From NCBI RefSeq assembly GCF_025564085.1, contig NZ_JAMGZJ010000068.1, positions 1 through 64,000 on the forward strand: a DNA stretch of 64,000 nucleotides, written 5' to 3'. Shown one piece after another: positions 1 through 7,561 of the stretch (position 1 is its first letter; every line of letters begins with the position of its first letter). The notes below the pieces were generated by a model. The model had not been told where the DNA came from, made no database searches, and saw only the letters and a list, made by a program, of their open reading frames with translations. The position numbers and the translations under genes were made by a program. Source of the DNA: Silvania confinis. Its GTDB lineage: Bacteria > Pseudomonadota > Gammaproteobacteria > Enterobacterales > Enterobacteriaceae.

Positions 1-47
1 CGTAATGACATGGTATCTCTCGCATCCCACGGCATAAGCGACTCCAT
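1..47 (-). CDS. IS481-type transposase, N-terminal fragment (continues outside window)
   Basis: Reading the minus strand from the ATG at 45-47 gives MESLMPWDARDTMSL and then the window ends; a second ATG at 33-35 gives MPWDARDTMSL. This resembles the conserved N-terminus of IS481-family DDE transposases, which open just before a helix-turn-helix. Only 15 residues are visible, so the family call rests on this short motif and on the terminal repeats next to it. Whether the gene is intact cannot be judged. Confidence 0.55.
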   Translation of the reverse strand, partial: MESLMPWDARDTMSL

Positions 48-124
48 ATACGGGTTCTTATGCCTTAGTTGTAAGTGTCTACCATGTCCCCGAACAAGCG
101 TTCACTATGTCCCCAGTCTGTACA
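1..124 (-). mobile_element. End of an IS481-family insertion sequence, cut by the window edge
   Basis: The minus strand carries the first codons of an IS481-like transposase, preceded by a non-coding terminal region. That terminus contains a direct repeat of ATGTCCCC (84-91 and 107-114, 23 bp apart), and TACCATGTC (80-88) is the inverse of GACATGGTA (7-15). On the minus strand the outer end would begin TGTACAGACTGGGG at about position 124. Repeated GGGGACAT-type motifs at the ends are what I recall of enterobacterial IS481 elements. The boundary is inferred, because the other end lies outside the window. Confidence 0.6.
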
Positions 125-170
125 CCCTGAATGGAGAGGGGGCCGACCGTGCCAATATTTTTTGTGAGGA

Positions 171-206
171 TCCCTCAGCCCGGCGGGAAAGGGCATCAGA
201 CCGCAC
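171..206 (-). repeat. Post-stop dispersed repeat, copy D (partial, 3' of fhuF)
   Basis: On the minus strand, five bases after the fhuF stop codon, the sequence reads GTGCGGTCTGATGCCC followed by a C/G-rich stretch. It matches the start of the repeat copies after deoB (15493, 15540) and nadR (21969). The second half of the unit is not intact here. A CCCTCTCC-like piece near 129-140 may be the rest of it, just before the insertion-sequence end. Confidence 0.6.
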
Positions 207-210
207 GCAA

Positions 211-999
211 CTACTTAAGCGTACAGTCTCCACACTGCTGAACATCCGGCAGGCGATAGCGCTGGCAGCAGGTGCGGCGTACCAGCAGCCCGTCACGCGG
301 CACCACGGTGCGGAAAAGCGGGTTATCCTGGCCGTCTGACAGCTGGCGGGCAAAGAAAAAGGCCTGACGCAGTGTTTCCACTTTCTCATCACCCAGCAGC
401 GCTTTCATCTCATTCAGATACCAGTGAATTAAATAGCCGGTATTGCTCCAGATAAGTTTGCCATTAATCTCACCCGTCTCTTCCAGCGCCTCAATCACCG
501 GGATCAGCGCGCGGGTAATCATCACGTCCATCCGCTGTTGCGCTGAGAGCACCGTTGTCTCGCGGTCTTCATTCACGTCAATCCAGAAACAGGCGGCGCG
601 CCCGGTTTCATGGAACTCAACGTGGAAATGTTCAGGAGAAACATCCAGCGCCACATCCTGCGTAAGCAGCGTCAGCATTAATGGCGGCACCAGCAGCCCG
701 ATATACCATTGCGCCCACAGCGACAGCAGCGGCTTGTTTTCCCGCGTCTGGTTCGGTTGGTTGCGATAGATATGATCGGAGTAGATGGCCAGCAGTGACT
801 GCAGTTCGCTCGGACGTCGCCATTGGGTCAGCGTCAGGGCCGTATGGGGATGGGGTTCGTCCAGCTTGATGAAATCCAGCAGGTGCGCACGGGTCTCGGT
901 GATGGCGTCACGCATCGAATCCGCGAGCGCAGAAGGCCCTGACGGAAGAGGAGTGTGCCAGATAAGACTGTCAACGGTGCGTGCTGAACCTGTGGCCAT
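211..999 (-). CDS. fhuF: Siderophore-iron reductase FhuF
   Basis: A 262-residue cytoplasmic protein, the usual length for FhuF. The family carries a [2Fe-2S] cluster and reduces ferric iron in hydroxamate siderophores such as ferrioxamine B and ferrichrome after uptake. The cluster ligands are visible at the C-terminus: Cys244, Cys245, Cys256 and Cys259, the unusual C-C-x10-C-x2-C spacing that marks FhuF. The ATG at 997-999 lies just downstream of a Fur box (1025-1041), so iron-starvation induction is expected. The gene is divergent from yjjZ. A repeat unit and an insertion-sequence end follow the stop codon, so its 3' flank has been rearranged relative to E. coli. Confidence 0.95.
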   Translation of the reverse strand: MATGSARTVDSLIWHTPLPSGPSALADSMRDAITETRAHLLDFIKLDEPHPHTALTLTQWRRPSELQSLLAIYSDHIYRNQPNQTRENKPLLSLWAQWYIGLLVPPLMLTLLTQDVALDVSPEHFHVEFHETGRAACFWIDVNEDRETTVLSAQQRMDVMITRALIPVIEALEETGEINGKLIWSNTGYLIHWYLNEMKALLGDEKVETLRQAFFFARQLSDGQDNPLFRTVVPRDGLLVRRTCCQRYRLPDVQQCGDCTLK

Positions 1000-1020
1000 A
1001 AGCAGACTGGATAGAAATCT

Positions 1021-1041
1021 AAATGATAATGATTGCCAATC
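1021..1041 (-). promoter_or_regulatory. Fur box of fhuF
   Basis: GATAATGATTGCCAATC (1025-1041) matches most of the 19-bp Fur consensus GATAATGATAATCATTATC. It lies 25 bp upstream of the fhuF start codon, where Fur with ferrous iron would block transcription. Confidence 0.8.
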
Positions 1042-1120
1042 CTAACTATAGGCAAAGCCGATCGCAAGATTTTTTACACAATCCGCCGGCAGGCTGACAG
1101 ATGAGAAATTATGTCATATG

Positions 1121-1139
1121 ATATTGGTTATCATTATCG
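1121..1139 (+). promoter_or_regulatory. Fur box of yjjZ
   Basis: ATATTGGTTATCATTATCG closely matches the second half of the Fur consensus (ATCATTATC) and partly the first. It ends 18 bp before the yjjZ ATG, so yjjZ should be iron-repressed. Together with the fhuF box it makes this divergent intergenic region a double Fur target. Confidence 0.75.
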
Positions 1140-1157
1140 AACCGAGAGAGACAGATC

Positions 1158-1388
1158 ATGCTGAGCAGAGCGTTAGGAAGTGGTTGGGGAGTGTTACTGC
1201 CGGGCGCAATGATTGCCGGCCTGGCGTATACCGATCTTTCGCTGATGGTCTGGAAAGTGATTATCGTCTCGGGCTTACTGATTTCATCTGCCATGATTTG
1301 GCATAAACAGTTACGGCATTTTGTGTTGCTGCCATCGTGCGTCGCATTTGTTGCGGGCATGTGGGTGATTGCAATGAGTTTGAAATAG
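1158..1388 (+). CDS. yjjZ: Small membrane protein YjjZ (DUF1435)
   Basis: A 76-residue, largely hydrophobic protein with about three short membrane segments (residues roughly 8-25, 30-48 and 54-72) and few charged residues between them. It resembles E. coli YjjZ in length, composition and position (DUF1435 family, function unknown). The ATG at 1158 is preceded by a weak GAGAGA ribosome site and a Fur box, so synthesis probably rises in iron starvation. It is transcribed away from fhuF and ends about 40 bp before the tRNA-Leu cluster. A role at the inner membrane in iron limitation is inferred only from regulation. Confidence 0.78.
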   Translation: MLSRALGSGWGVLLPGAMIAGLAYTDLSLMVWKVIIVSGLLISSAMIWHKQLRHFVLLPSCVAFVAGMWVIAMSLK

Positions 1389-1428
1389 GGGAACTGCAGG
1401 AGAGAACATCAGGGAGAGATAAGATAAT

Positions 1429-1514
1429 TGGTGCGAGGGGGGGGACTCGAACCCCCACATCCTAAGGACACTAACACCTGAAGCTAGCGCGTCTACCAAT
1501 TCCGCCACCTTCGC
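1429..1514 (-). tRNA. leuV: tRNA-Leu (CAG), third of three
   Basis: An 86-nt class II tRNA read on the minus strand, from GCGAAGGTGGCGGAATTGG to an encoded CCA. The anticodon loop context CTTCAGG gives anticodon CAG. The long variable arm is GTCC-TTA-GGAT, one base shorter than that of E. coli leuV. The sequence appears identical to the two copies upstream. It is last in the transcript. Confidence 0.97.
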
Positions 1515-1545
1515 ACAGTCATCTTATTTTTCGATATCGCCTCGT

Positions 1546-1631
1546 TGGTGCGAGGGGGGGGACTCGAACCCCCACATCCTAAGGACACTAACACCTGAAG
1601 CTAGCGCGTCTACCAATTCCGCCACCTTCGC
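1546..1631 (-). tRNA. leuP: tRNA-Leu (CAG), second of three
   Basis: An 86-nt gene apparently identical to the neighbours, with CCA encoded and anticodon CAG, which reads CUG, the most used leucine codon. It is separated by 31 bp from the downstream copy and 34 bp from the upstream one. The layout matches the E. coli leuQPV operon. Confidence 0.97.
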
Positions 1632-1665
1632 CCAGTGCAAGCGATATCTTTTACTACATGGTTAT

Positions 1666-1751
1666 TGGTGCGAGGGGGGGGACTCGAACCCCCACATCCT
1701 AAGGACACTAACACCTGAAGCTAGCGCGTCTACCAATTCCGCCACCTTCGC
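1666..1751 (-). tRNA. leuQ: tRNA-Leu (CAG), first of three
   Basis: An 86-nt tRNA-Leu(CAG) gene nearest the promoter, identical by eye to the other two. The leader between promoter and tRNA (about 1752-1794) contains a small hairpin, GATAC...GTATC, probably removed during 5' processing. Confidence 0.97.
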
Positions 1752-1794
1752 ATACCATCGATACCCAAAAAAAGTATCGTAACCACGGAGGCGC

Positions 1795-1822
1795 ATTCTA
1801 GAGCGTTTCAGATTTTCGTCAA
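1795..1822 (-). promoter_or_regulatory. Promoter of the leuQPV tRNA operon
   Basis: On the minus strand a TTGACG -35 hexamer (1817-1822) is followed by a 16-bp spacer and a TAGAAT -10 hexamer (1795-1800). A G/C-rich discriminator, GCGCCTCCG, comes next. Such discriminators are typical of strong, stringently controlled stable-RNA promoters. Confidence 0.75.
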
Positions 1823-1852
1823 CAGATAAATGAGCAGGATGTTGTGATTGCT

Positions 1853-1881
1853 GCAAAAACGGCCTGATTGATCATCAGGCC
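1853..1881 (-). terminator. Terminator of rsmC
   Basis: On the minus strand GGCCTGAT pairs with ATCAGGCC (1861-1868 with 1874-1881, 5-nt loop), followed by GTTTTTGC. This is a standard intrinsic terminator 20 bp after the rsmC stop. Confidence 0.85.
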
Positions 1882-1900
1882 AGTTTGCAAGCTTCAGGCG

Positions 1901-2929
1901 TTACTTCTTCGCCTGGCGGGTCATGATTGCGCGGTAAATTTTAAAGCGGCCGGTCTGCGCCAGCACTTCGTGGAAGCCGAAGATTTCATCCAGCACTCTC
2001 GGATACGGCAGGAAGGCGTTGGCCACGATGCGCAGTTCGCCACCGCTGTTCAGATGACGAACCGAGGTGCGGATCAGCGTCTGAGCCGCTTCGAGGCTGG
2101 TTTCCATCCCATCATGGAACGGCGGATTGGAGATGATCATATCGAAACGACCGGTCACTTCAGACAAGACGTTAGAGGCCAGGACTTCACCTTCGATACC
2201 GTTTGCTGCAAGCGTTGCGCGGCTGGCTTCGATCGCCGGGGCGCTGACGTCAGTCAGGGTCAAGCGCACTTTTGGCGAATGGCTGGCGAGTGCCACGGAG
2301 AGCACGCCCGCGCCACAGCCCACGTCCAGCACTTTACCTTTGGTGTGCGGCTTGAAGGTGGAGAGCAGCAGCTGGCTACCCACATCCAGACCGTCACGGC
2401 TGAAGACGCCCGGCAGGGTTTTAATGGTCAGGCCATCAAGCTGATATTCGCCCCAGTATTTTTCTGCATCGAATACGGGTTTTTTGTCCAGACGACCGTG
2501 ATACAGGCCGCAGCGACGGGCGCTGTCGATTTTGTTCAGCGTGGCGTATTCCGCCAGCATCTGCTCGGCGCTGCGCACGCCGCTGCGGTTTTCACCGACC
2601 ACAAAGATATCGCAGCCTACCGGCAGCAGTGAGAGCAGGTTCATCAGCTGGAACTGGGCTTCCGGCTTGTTCTTCGGCCAGTAGTAGATCAGCGTATCGC
2701 AGTCAGCCACATCGCTCTCTTCCGCCACCAGGCTGTAGCGAACGCGTTCTTCCATCTGACGGCTTAACAGCTGCCAGTGGTGGAATTGCTGGGTGTGCGC
2801 GCGGCTGTCGGCGCAGTCGAAACGAGCAGGCAGGTCATCCTGCATATCTCCGGCAAACAGAATACGGCTTTGTTCGAAATCATCACTGTGGCGCAGCAAG
2901 ACTTCACTTGCCGGGGTAAATGCAGACAT
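1901..2929 (-). CDS. rsmC: 16S rRNA (guanine-1207 N2)-methyltransferase RsmC
   Basis: A 342-residue protein matching the roughly 343-residue RsmC family, which methylates G1207 of 16S rRNA in the 30S subunit using S-adenosylmethionine. The sequence shows the two-half layout of the family: a degenerate N-terminal methyltransferase-like half and a catalytic C-terminal half. The latter has the SAM-binding motif DVGCGAG near residue 203 and the base-flipping/catalytic motif NPPFHDG near residue 267. The start ATG is preceded by AGGAG. It is divergent from holD across about 100 bp and ends in its own terminator, so it is probably monocistronic. Confidence 0.95.
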   Translation of the reverse strand: MSAFTPASEVLLRHSDDFEQSRILFAGDMQDDLPARFDCADSRAHTQQFHHWQLLSRQMEERVRYSLVAEESDVADCDTLIYYWPKNKPEAQFQLMNLLSLLPVGCDIFVVGENRSGVRSAEQMLAEYATLNKIDSARRCGLYHGRLDKKPVFDAEKYWGEYQLDGLTIKTLPGVFSRDGLDVGSQLLLSTFKPHTKGKVLDVGCGAGVLSVALASHSPKVRLTLTDVSAPAIEASRATLAANGIEGEVLASNVLSEVTGRFDMIISNPPFHDGMETSLEAAQTLIRTSVRHLNSGGELRIVANAFLPYPRVLDEIFGFHEVLAQTGRFKIYRAIMTRQAKK

Positions 2930-3031
2930 GAAAAACTCCTCAAGGATTAAGGGGACGGATTATAGTTGTTTGTTGGCGCAGATTCGACGAGTTTGGTATA
3001 TTTGCGCGCCTGACAGACAGGAGTTATGGCA

Positions 3032-3445
3032 ATGGCATCCCGACGAGACAGGCAATTACAGCAGCTGGGCATCACCCAGTGGGCGTTGCGTCGCCCGGCG
3101 GCCTTGCAGGGCGAGATCGCCATCTCGCTTCCCGCGCACATTCGTCTGGTGATGGTGGCGCAGAGCCTGCCGGCCCTGAACGAACCGGTAATTACTGACG
3201 TACTCCGTGCCCTGAACGTGGGTAGCGACCAGGTGCTTCAGCTCACCCCGGACCGCGTCGCGATGCTCCCGCAAGGTAGCCGCTGCAACAGCTGGCAGCT
3301 TGGCGCAGCTGAAGAGATAGTGCTGGATGGCAGTAAGCTAACCACCCCGGTGCTCGACGAACTTAAAGTAAACCCGGCGGCACTGCGCGCGCTGTGGCAA
3401 CAAATCTGCGAACATGAACACAATTTCTTCCCTCACGACGACTGA
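3032..3445 (+). CDS. holD: DNA polymerase III psi subunit HolD
   Basis: A 137-residue protein close to E. coli HolD throughout. Psi joins chi (HolC) to the clamp loader and so links the replisome to SSB. An in-frame ATG lies six bases upstream at 3026, but GGAG (3020-3023) is only 2 nt from it and 8 nt from the ATG at 3032. Starting at 3032 gives MASRRD, matching the E. coli start MTSRRD, so I chose 3032. The 3' end overlaps rimI by 32 bp, suggesting translational coupling in a holD-rimI-yjjG cluster. Confidence 0.93.
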   Translation: MASRRDRQLQQLGITQWALRRPAALQGEIAISLPAHIRLVMVAQSLPALNEPVITDVLRALNVGSDQVLQLTPDRVAMLPQGSRCNSWQLGAAEEIVLDGSKLTTPVLDELKVNPAALRALWQQICEHEHNFFPHDD

Positions 3446-3857
3446 TTTAGCCCAGGCTTTTGACATCGAAAAACGCGCCCACGCATTTCCGTGGAGTGAA
3501 AAAACCTTTGCCAGTAACCAGGGTGAGCGTTACCTGAACTATCGCCTCGATGTCGACAGTCATCTCGCCGCATTCGCTATCACCCAGGTGGTGCTTGATG
3601 AAGCGACGCTGTTTAATATTGCCGTCGATCCGGCTTTCCAGCGTCGTGGATTGGGCAGGGAACTGCTGGAGCATTTAATCCGCGAGCTGGAAGCCCGGGA
3701 CGTTTTCACCCTGTGGCTGGAAGTGCGGGCCTCGAATACTGCGGCCATTAAACTCTATGAAAGCCTGGGCTTTAATGAAGCGACGATCCGCCGCAATTAT
3801 TACCCCACCGCAGAAGGACGTGAAGACGCCATCATCATGGCTCTGCCGCTTGGATAA
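3414..3857 (+). CDS. rimI: Ribosomal protein S18 N-alpha-acetyltransferase RimI
   Basis: A 147-residue GNAT-fold acetyltransferase. RimI acetylates the N-terminal alanine of ribosomal protein S18 with acetyl-CoA. The acetyl-CoA pyrophosphate loop is visible as Q-R-R-G-L-G-R (about residues 75-81). The C-terminal stretch around [17 protein letters not shown] is strongly conserved with E. coli. Its start lies inside the holD 3' end in another frame. yjjG follows 17 bp downstream. Confidence 0.95.
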   Translation: MNTISSLTTTDLAQAFDIEKRAHAFPWSEKTFASNQGERYLNYRLDVDSHLAAFAITQVVLDEATLFNIAVDPAFQRRGLGRELLEHLIRELEARDVFTLWLEVRASNTAAIKLYESLGFNEATIRRNYYPTAEGREDAIIMALPLG

Positions 3858-3874
3858 CAGATAAGGTTGTAACA

Positions 3875-4552
3875 ATGAACTGGGACTGGATTTTTTTTGA
3901 CGCCGACGAAACGCTGTTTACCTTCGATGCCTTTGGCGGCTTACAGCGGATGTTTCTCGACTACAGCGTGACCTTTACCGCTGAGGATTTCCAGGATTAC
4001 CAGGCGGTCAATAAACCGTTGTGGGTGGATTACCAGAACGGTGCCATTAGCGCATTACAGCTACAGCATCAGCGTTTCATGGGGTGGTCTGAGCGCCTCA
4101 GCGTCCCGGCGGGGGATTTGAACAACGCGTTCCTTAATGCGATGGCCGCCATCTGCGCGCCACTGCCGGGGGCCGCGTCACTGCTGGATTCCCTGAAAGG
4201 CAAAGCGAAGCTCGGTATTATCACCAACGGCTTTACTGCCCTGCAGCAGATCCGCCTTGAGCGCACCGGTTTTCGTGACTATTTTGATTTGTTAGTGATC
4301 TCCGAGCAGGTTGGCGTGGCGAAACCGGCGGCAAAAATCTTCGACTATGCGCTGGCGCAGGCCGGCAACCCGGATCGGGCAAACGTGCTGATGGTGGGTG
4401 ATACGGCGGAGTCGGATATCCTCGGCGGGATCAATGCGGGTCTCTCTACTTGCTGGCTGAATGCGCACAATCGCGCTCTGCCGGAAGGGATCCAGCCTAC
4501 CTGGACCGTGGCCTCGCTGAGCGAACTGGAGCAACTCCTGTGTAAACATTGA
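3875..4552 (+). CDS. yjjG: Pyrimidine 5'-nucleotidase YjjG (HAD family)
   Basis: A 225-residue haloacid-dehalogenase-type phosphatase. E. coli YjjG dephosphorylates dUMP, dTMP and non-canonical pyrimidine nucleotides and is seen as a house-cleaning enzyme. HAD motif I is DADET, with nucleophile Asp9 and acid/base Asp11. Motif II lies at GIITNGFT, the conserved lysine in VAKPAAKIF, and motif IV at [10 protein letters not shown]. The start follows GATAAGG. It is the third gene after holD and rimI, and prfC follows after 90 bp. Confidence 0.93.
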   Translation: MNWDWIFFDADETLFTFDAFGGLQRMFLDYSVTFTAEDFQDYQAVNKPLWVDYQNGAISALQLQHQRFMGWSERLSVPAGDLNNAFLNAMAAICAPLPGAASLLDSLKGKAKLGIITNGFTALQQIRLERTGFRDYFDLLVISEQVGVAKPAAKIFDYALAQAGNPDRANVLMVGDTAESDILGGINAGLSTCWLNAHNRALPEGIQPTWTVASLSELEQLLCKH

Positions 4553-4642
4553 TTGCCTGCCCCCCATTGATGGGTAAAATAGCCGCATTTTCGTATTCAT
4601 GATGCGTGGCTCACTGCCGCGCTTTTAAAAGAAGATTTGATT

Positions 4643-6232
4643 ATGACGTTGTCTCCTTATCTGCAAGAGGTGGCGAAGCGCCGTACTTTTGCCATTATCT
4701 CTCACCCGGATGCCGGTAAAACCACCATCACCGAGAAGGTGCTGCTGTTCGGACAGGCGATCCAGACCGCCGGTACGGTTAAAGGCCGTGGCTCCAGCCA
4801 GCATGCGAAATCCGACTGGATGGAGATGGAAAAGCAGCGTGGTATCTCGATTACCACTTCCGTGATGCAGTTCCCGTATCACGACTGCCTGGTGAACCTG
4901 CTCGACACCCCGGGTCACGAAGACTTCTCCGAAGATACTTACCGTACCTTGACGGCCGTCGACTGCTGCCTGATGGTTATCGATGCCGCGAAAGGTGTAG
5001 AAGACCGTACCCGTAAGCTGATGGAAGTCACCCGTCTGCGCGATACGCCGATCCTCACCTTTATGAACAAACTTGACCGTGACATCCGTGATCCGATGGA
5101 AGTGATGGACGAAGTGGAGCGCGAACTGAAGATCGCCTGCGCCCCTATCACCTGGCCAATTGGCTGCGGCAAGCTGTTTAAAGGCGTATATCACCTCTAT
5201 AAAGACGAAGTTTATCTGTATCAGACCGGTAAAGGTCACACCATCCAGGAAGTGCGGATCGTGAAAGGTCTGGATAACCCGGATCTGGACGCTGCGGTAG
5301 GCGAAGATCTGGTCGAGCAGCTGCGCGAAGAGCTGGAGCTGGTCAAAGGCGCATCCCACGAGTTCGACAAAGAGCTGTTCCTGAGCGGTGAAATTACGCC
5401 GGTATTCTTCGGTACTGCATTGGGTAACTTTGGCGTCGACCATATGCTGGATGGCCTGATTGAGTGGGCACCACAGCCGATGCCGCGTAAAACCGACACC
5501 CGTGAAGTGGTCGCCAGCGAAGAGAAGTTCACCGGCTTCGTGTTTAAAATTCAGGCCAACATGGACCCGAAACACCGTGACCGCGTGGCGTTTATGCGCG
5601 TGGTGTCGGGTAAATATGAAAAAGGCATGAAGCTGCGTCAGGTCCGTACCGGCAAAGACGTGGTGATCTCCGATGCGCTGACCTTTATGGCGGGTGACCG
5701 TTCACACGTCGAAGAGGCGTATCCGGGCGATATCATCGGTCTGCATAACCACGGCACCATTCAGATCGGCGACACCTTTACCCAGGGCGAGATGATGAAG
5801 TTCACCGGTATTCCGAACTTCGCGCCGGAGCTGTTCCGTCGTATTCGCCTGCGCGATCCACTGAAGCAGAAACAGCTGCTGAAAGGGCTGGTCCAGCTGT
5901 CGGAAGAGGGCGCGGTGCAGGTGTTCCGTCCGATCTCTAACAACGATCTGATCGTGGGTGCGGTCGGTGTGCTGCAGTTCGACGTGGTGGTTGCTCGTCT
6001 GAAGAGCGAATACAACGTTGAAGCGATTTACGAATCGGTCAACGTGGCGACGGCGCGCTGGGTCGAATGTTCTGACGTCAAGAAATTCGAAGAATTTAAG
6101 CGTAAGAACGAGATCCAACTGGCGCTCGACGGCGGCGATAACCTGACCTATATCGCCCCAACCATGGTTAACCTGAACCTGGCGCATGAGCGTTACCCTG
6201 ACGTGCAGTTCCGCAAAACGCGCGAGCATTAA
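4643..6232 (+). CDS. prfC: Peptide chain release factor 3 PrfC
   Basis: A 529-residue translational GTPase that removes RF1/RF2 from the ribosome after peptide release. The G domain shows G1 HPDAGKTT, G2 around GISITTS, G3 DTPGHEDF and G4 NKLD. The rest is collinear with E. coli RF3. An in-frame TTG at 4637 would add two residues, but the ATG at 4643 gives MTLSPYLQ exactly as in E. coli and has AAAGAAG upstream. A G+C-rich inverted repeat at 6243-6264 follows the stop. Confidence 0.97.
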   Translation: MTLSPYLQEVAKRRTFAIISHPDAGKTTITEKVLLFGQAIQTAGTVKGRGSSQHAKSDWMEMEKQRGISITTSVMQFPYHDCLVNLLDTPGHEDFSEDTYRTLTAVDCCLMVIDAAKGVEDRTRKLMEVTRLRDTPILTFMNKLDRDIRDPMEVMDEVERELKIACAPITWPIGCGKLFKGVYHLYKDEVYLYQTGKGHTIQEVRIVKGLDNPDLDAAVGEDLVEQLREELELVKGASHEFDKELFLSGEITPVFFGTALGNFGVDHMLDGLIEWAPQPMPRKTDTREVVASEEKFTGFVFKIQANMDPKHRDRVAFMRVVSGKYEKGMKLRQVRTGKDVVISDALTFMAGDRSHVEEAYPGDIIGLHNHGTIQIGDTFTQGEMMKFTGIPNFAPELFRRIRLRDPLKQKQLLKGLVQLSEEGAVQVFRPISNNDLIVGAVGVLQFDVVVARLKSEYNVEAIYESVNVATARWVECSDVKKFEEFKRKNEIQLALDGGDNLTYIAPTMVNLNLAHERYPDVQFRKTREH

Positions 6233-6242
6233 TCCCGTCCCA

Positions 6243-6270
6243 GAGCACGGCAGCTGCCGTGCTCTTCTTA
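6243..6270 (+). terminator. Terminator of prfC
   Basis: GAGCACGGCAG pairs with CTGCCGTGCTC (6243-6264), followed by TTCTTA. The stem is strong but the T tract is weak. The remaining spacer before osmY (6265-6536) holds the osmY promoter and a long leader; I see no gene in it. Confidence 0.65.
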
Positions 6271-6374
6271 AATCCCAGCCTTATTAATCCCTTACGGAAT
6301 TTTCTTAATTCATCGCCTTTTGCTTACGATTGCTCATTTTTTGACCGATTCTGAAAGCAGCCTGCTGATTGTGA

Positions 6375-6385
6375 TCTATATTTAA
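6375..6385 (+). promoter_or_regulatory. Sigma-S type -10 element of osmY
   Basis: TCTATATTTAA matches the RpoS -10 consensus KCTAYRCTTAA at all but one position, including the C just upstream of the hexamer. It implies a leader of about 140 nt before the osmY ATG, consistent with osmY being a standard RpoS-dependent, osmotically induced gene in E. coli. Confidence 0.65.
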
Positions 6386-6536
6386 CTCAGTGTTTAGCAC
6401 CGGGCGCAGATGAAAGCTCTACTCAATGCGTGTTGATAAGGTCGTCGTCTCGCCCGAGTGTTGATTGGAAGTATGAATGGCTACTTAAAACAGATATGTG
6501 TCGCTCGAATCTGGAGCAAACCAAAGGAATACATCG

Positions 6537-7130
6537 ATGAATACTAAAAAACTGAACATTTCGAAAACTCTGCTGGCGGTTGTGATGGGTAGCGCCCTGG
6601 TCTGCGGCTCTGCAATGGCAGAATCCACCACCAATACCGCAGGGGAAAAAATCGATAGCTCAATGAATAAAGTCGGTAACTACATGGATGACAGCGCGAT
6701 CACGGCGAAGGTGAAAGCGGCCCTGGTTGATCATGAGAACATTAAGAGTACCGACATCTCCGTTAAAACGGATAAGAGCGTCGTCACCCTGAGCGGCTTC
6801 GTTGAGAGCCAGGCGCAGGCTGAACAGGCGGTGACCGTGGCGAAAGGCGTTGAGGGTGTAGCCTCCGTTAGCGACAAACTGCACGTGCGTGACGGCAAAG
6901 ACACCACGGCCAAAGGCTATGCCGGTGACACCGCCACCACCAGCGAGGTGAAAGCCAAACTGTTAGCCGATGACATCGTCCCATCGCGTAAAGTCAAAGT
7001 TGAAACTACCGATGGGGTGGTTCAGCTGAGCGGTACCGTGGATTCGAGCGCGCAAAGCGACCGTGCCGAGAGTATTGCTAAAGCCATTGATGGCGTGAAA
7101 AGTGTCAAAAACGATCTGAAAGTAAAATAA
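6537..7130 (+). CDS. osmY: Periplasmic osmotically inducible protein OsmY (two BON domains)
   Basis: A 197-residue exported protein. The ATG at 6537 gives an N-terminal signal peptide ([11 protein letters not shown]..., hydrophobic core, cleavage after AMA near residue 27). An upstream in-frame start would destroy it. Two BON domains follow (about residues 50-120 and 128-197), both with the V-x-L-x-G-x-V strand pattern seen in VVTLSGFV and [11 protein letters not shown] domains are thought to bind phospholipid surfaces, and OsmY behaves as a periplasmic chaperone-like stress protein in E. coli. It is preceded by a sigma-S type promoter. Confidence 0.95.
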   Translation: MNTKKLNISKTLLAVVMGSALVCGSAMAESTTNTAGEKIDSSMNKVGNYMDDSAITAKVKAALVDHENIKSTDISVKTDKSVVTLSGFVESQAQAEQAVTVAKGVEGVASVSDKLHVRDGKDTTAKGYAGDTATTSEVKAKLLADDIVPSRKVKVETTDGVVQLSGTVDSSAQSDRAESIAKAIDGVKSVKNDLKVK

Positions 7131-7144
7131 AGTCTACAATTTGA

Positions 7145-7166
7145 CCATCTGGCTTCGGCCAGATGG
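7145..7166 (+). other. Stable TTCG-tetraloop hairpin 3' of osmY
   Basis: CCATCTGGC-TTCG-GCCAGATGG forms a perfect 9-bp stem capped by a UUCG tetraloop, 14 nt after the osmY stop. No T tract follows, so it may act as a 3' stability structure or a weak terminator ahead of ytjA. Confidence 0.6.
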
Positions 7167-7261
7167 CGAGATAAGAAATTAAGAATTATATGGACATCGC
7201 AGTGAGCAACCTGAGCGCTCACGGACAGCGGTCGACATTAACTATGGTAAAGGAGAGTCTT

Positions 7262-7423
7262 ATGTTTCGTTGGGGCATCATTTTTCTGGTTATCGCGTTA
7301 ATTGCCGCCGCTTTGGGTTTTGGTGGACTGGCAGGCACCGCAGCGGGCGCGGCGAAAATTGTCTTCGTGGTCGGTATTATCCTGTTCCTGGTCAGCCTGT
7401 TCACCGGTCGACGCCGTCCATAG
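7262..7423 (+). CDS. ytjA: Small hydrophobic membrane protein YtjA (UPF0391/DUF1328)
   Basis: A 53-residue protein almost identical to E. coli YtjA. Two membrane segments (about residues 4-24 and 29-48) are separated by a Gly/Ala-rich turn, and the tail is basic, GRRRP. The start is set by GGAG shortly before the ATG at 7262; the longer upstream reading has no homologous N-terminus. Function is unknown. Position after osmY suggests a general-stress role, which is inference only. A strong terminator follows. Confidence 0.9.
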
Positions 7424-7445
7424 CGTCGCTTATCGGTACGCTTAC

Positions 7446-7477
7446 AAAAAGGCCCCTGTTTTTACAGGGGCCTTTTT
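7446..7477. terminator. Terminator after ytjA (symmetrical)
   Basis: GGCCCCTGT-TTTT-ACAGGGGCC (7451-7472) is flanked by AAAAA upstream and TTTTT downstream, so it could act in both directions. It separates ytjA from yjjU. Confidence 0.92.
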
Positions 7478-7561
7478 CTGTTATTGCCCCTCTCAATTTG
7501 AGAAATGCAGCGGGAGTACGCTACTGTGTAGTAACAGAACAATAAAAAAAGGGATACCAAA

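Noticed and set aside
10..339. A plus-strand frame across the insertion-sequence end and the fhuF 3' end
   Set aside because: It crosses several unrelated features and reads antisense through fhuF; no protein features.
1429..1751. Three near-identical repeats spaced by 31-34 bp, superficially like a CRISPR array
   Set aside because: The repeats are 86 bp long and fold as tRNA-Leu(CAG) with encoded CCA; the spacers are tRNA-operon spacers.
6498..6536. An in-frame upstream extension of osmY
   Set aside because: It would bury the signal peptide behind unrelated residues; the ATG at 6537 gives a normal signal sequence.
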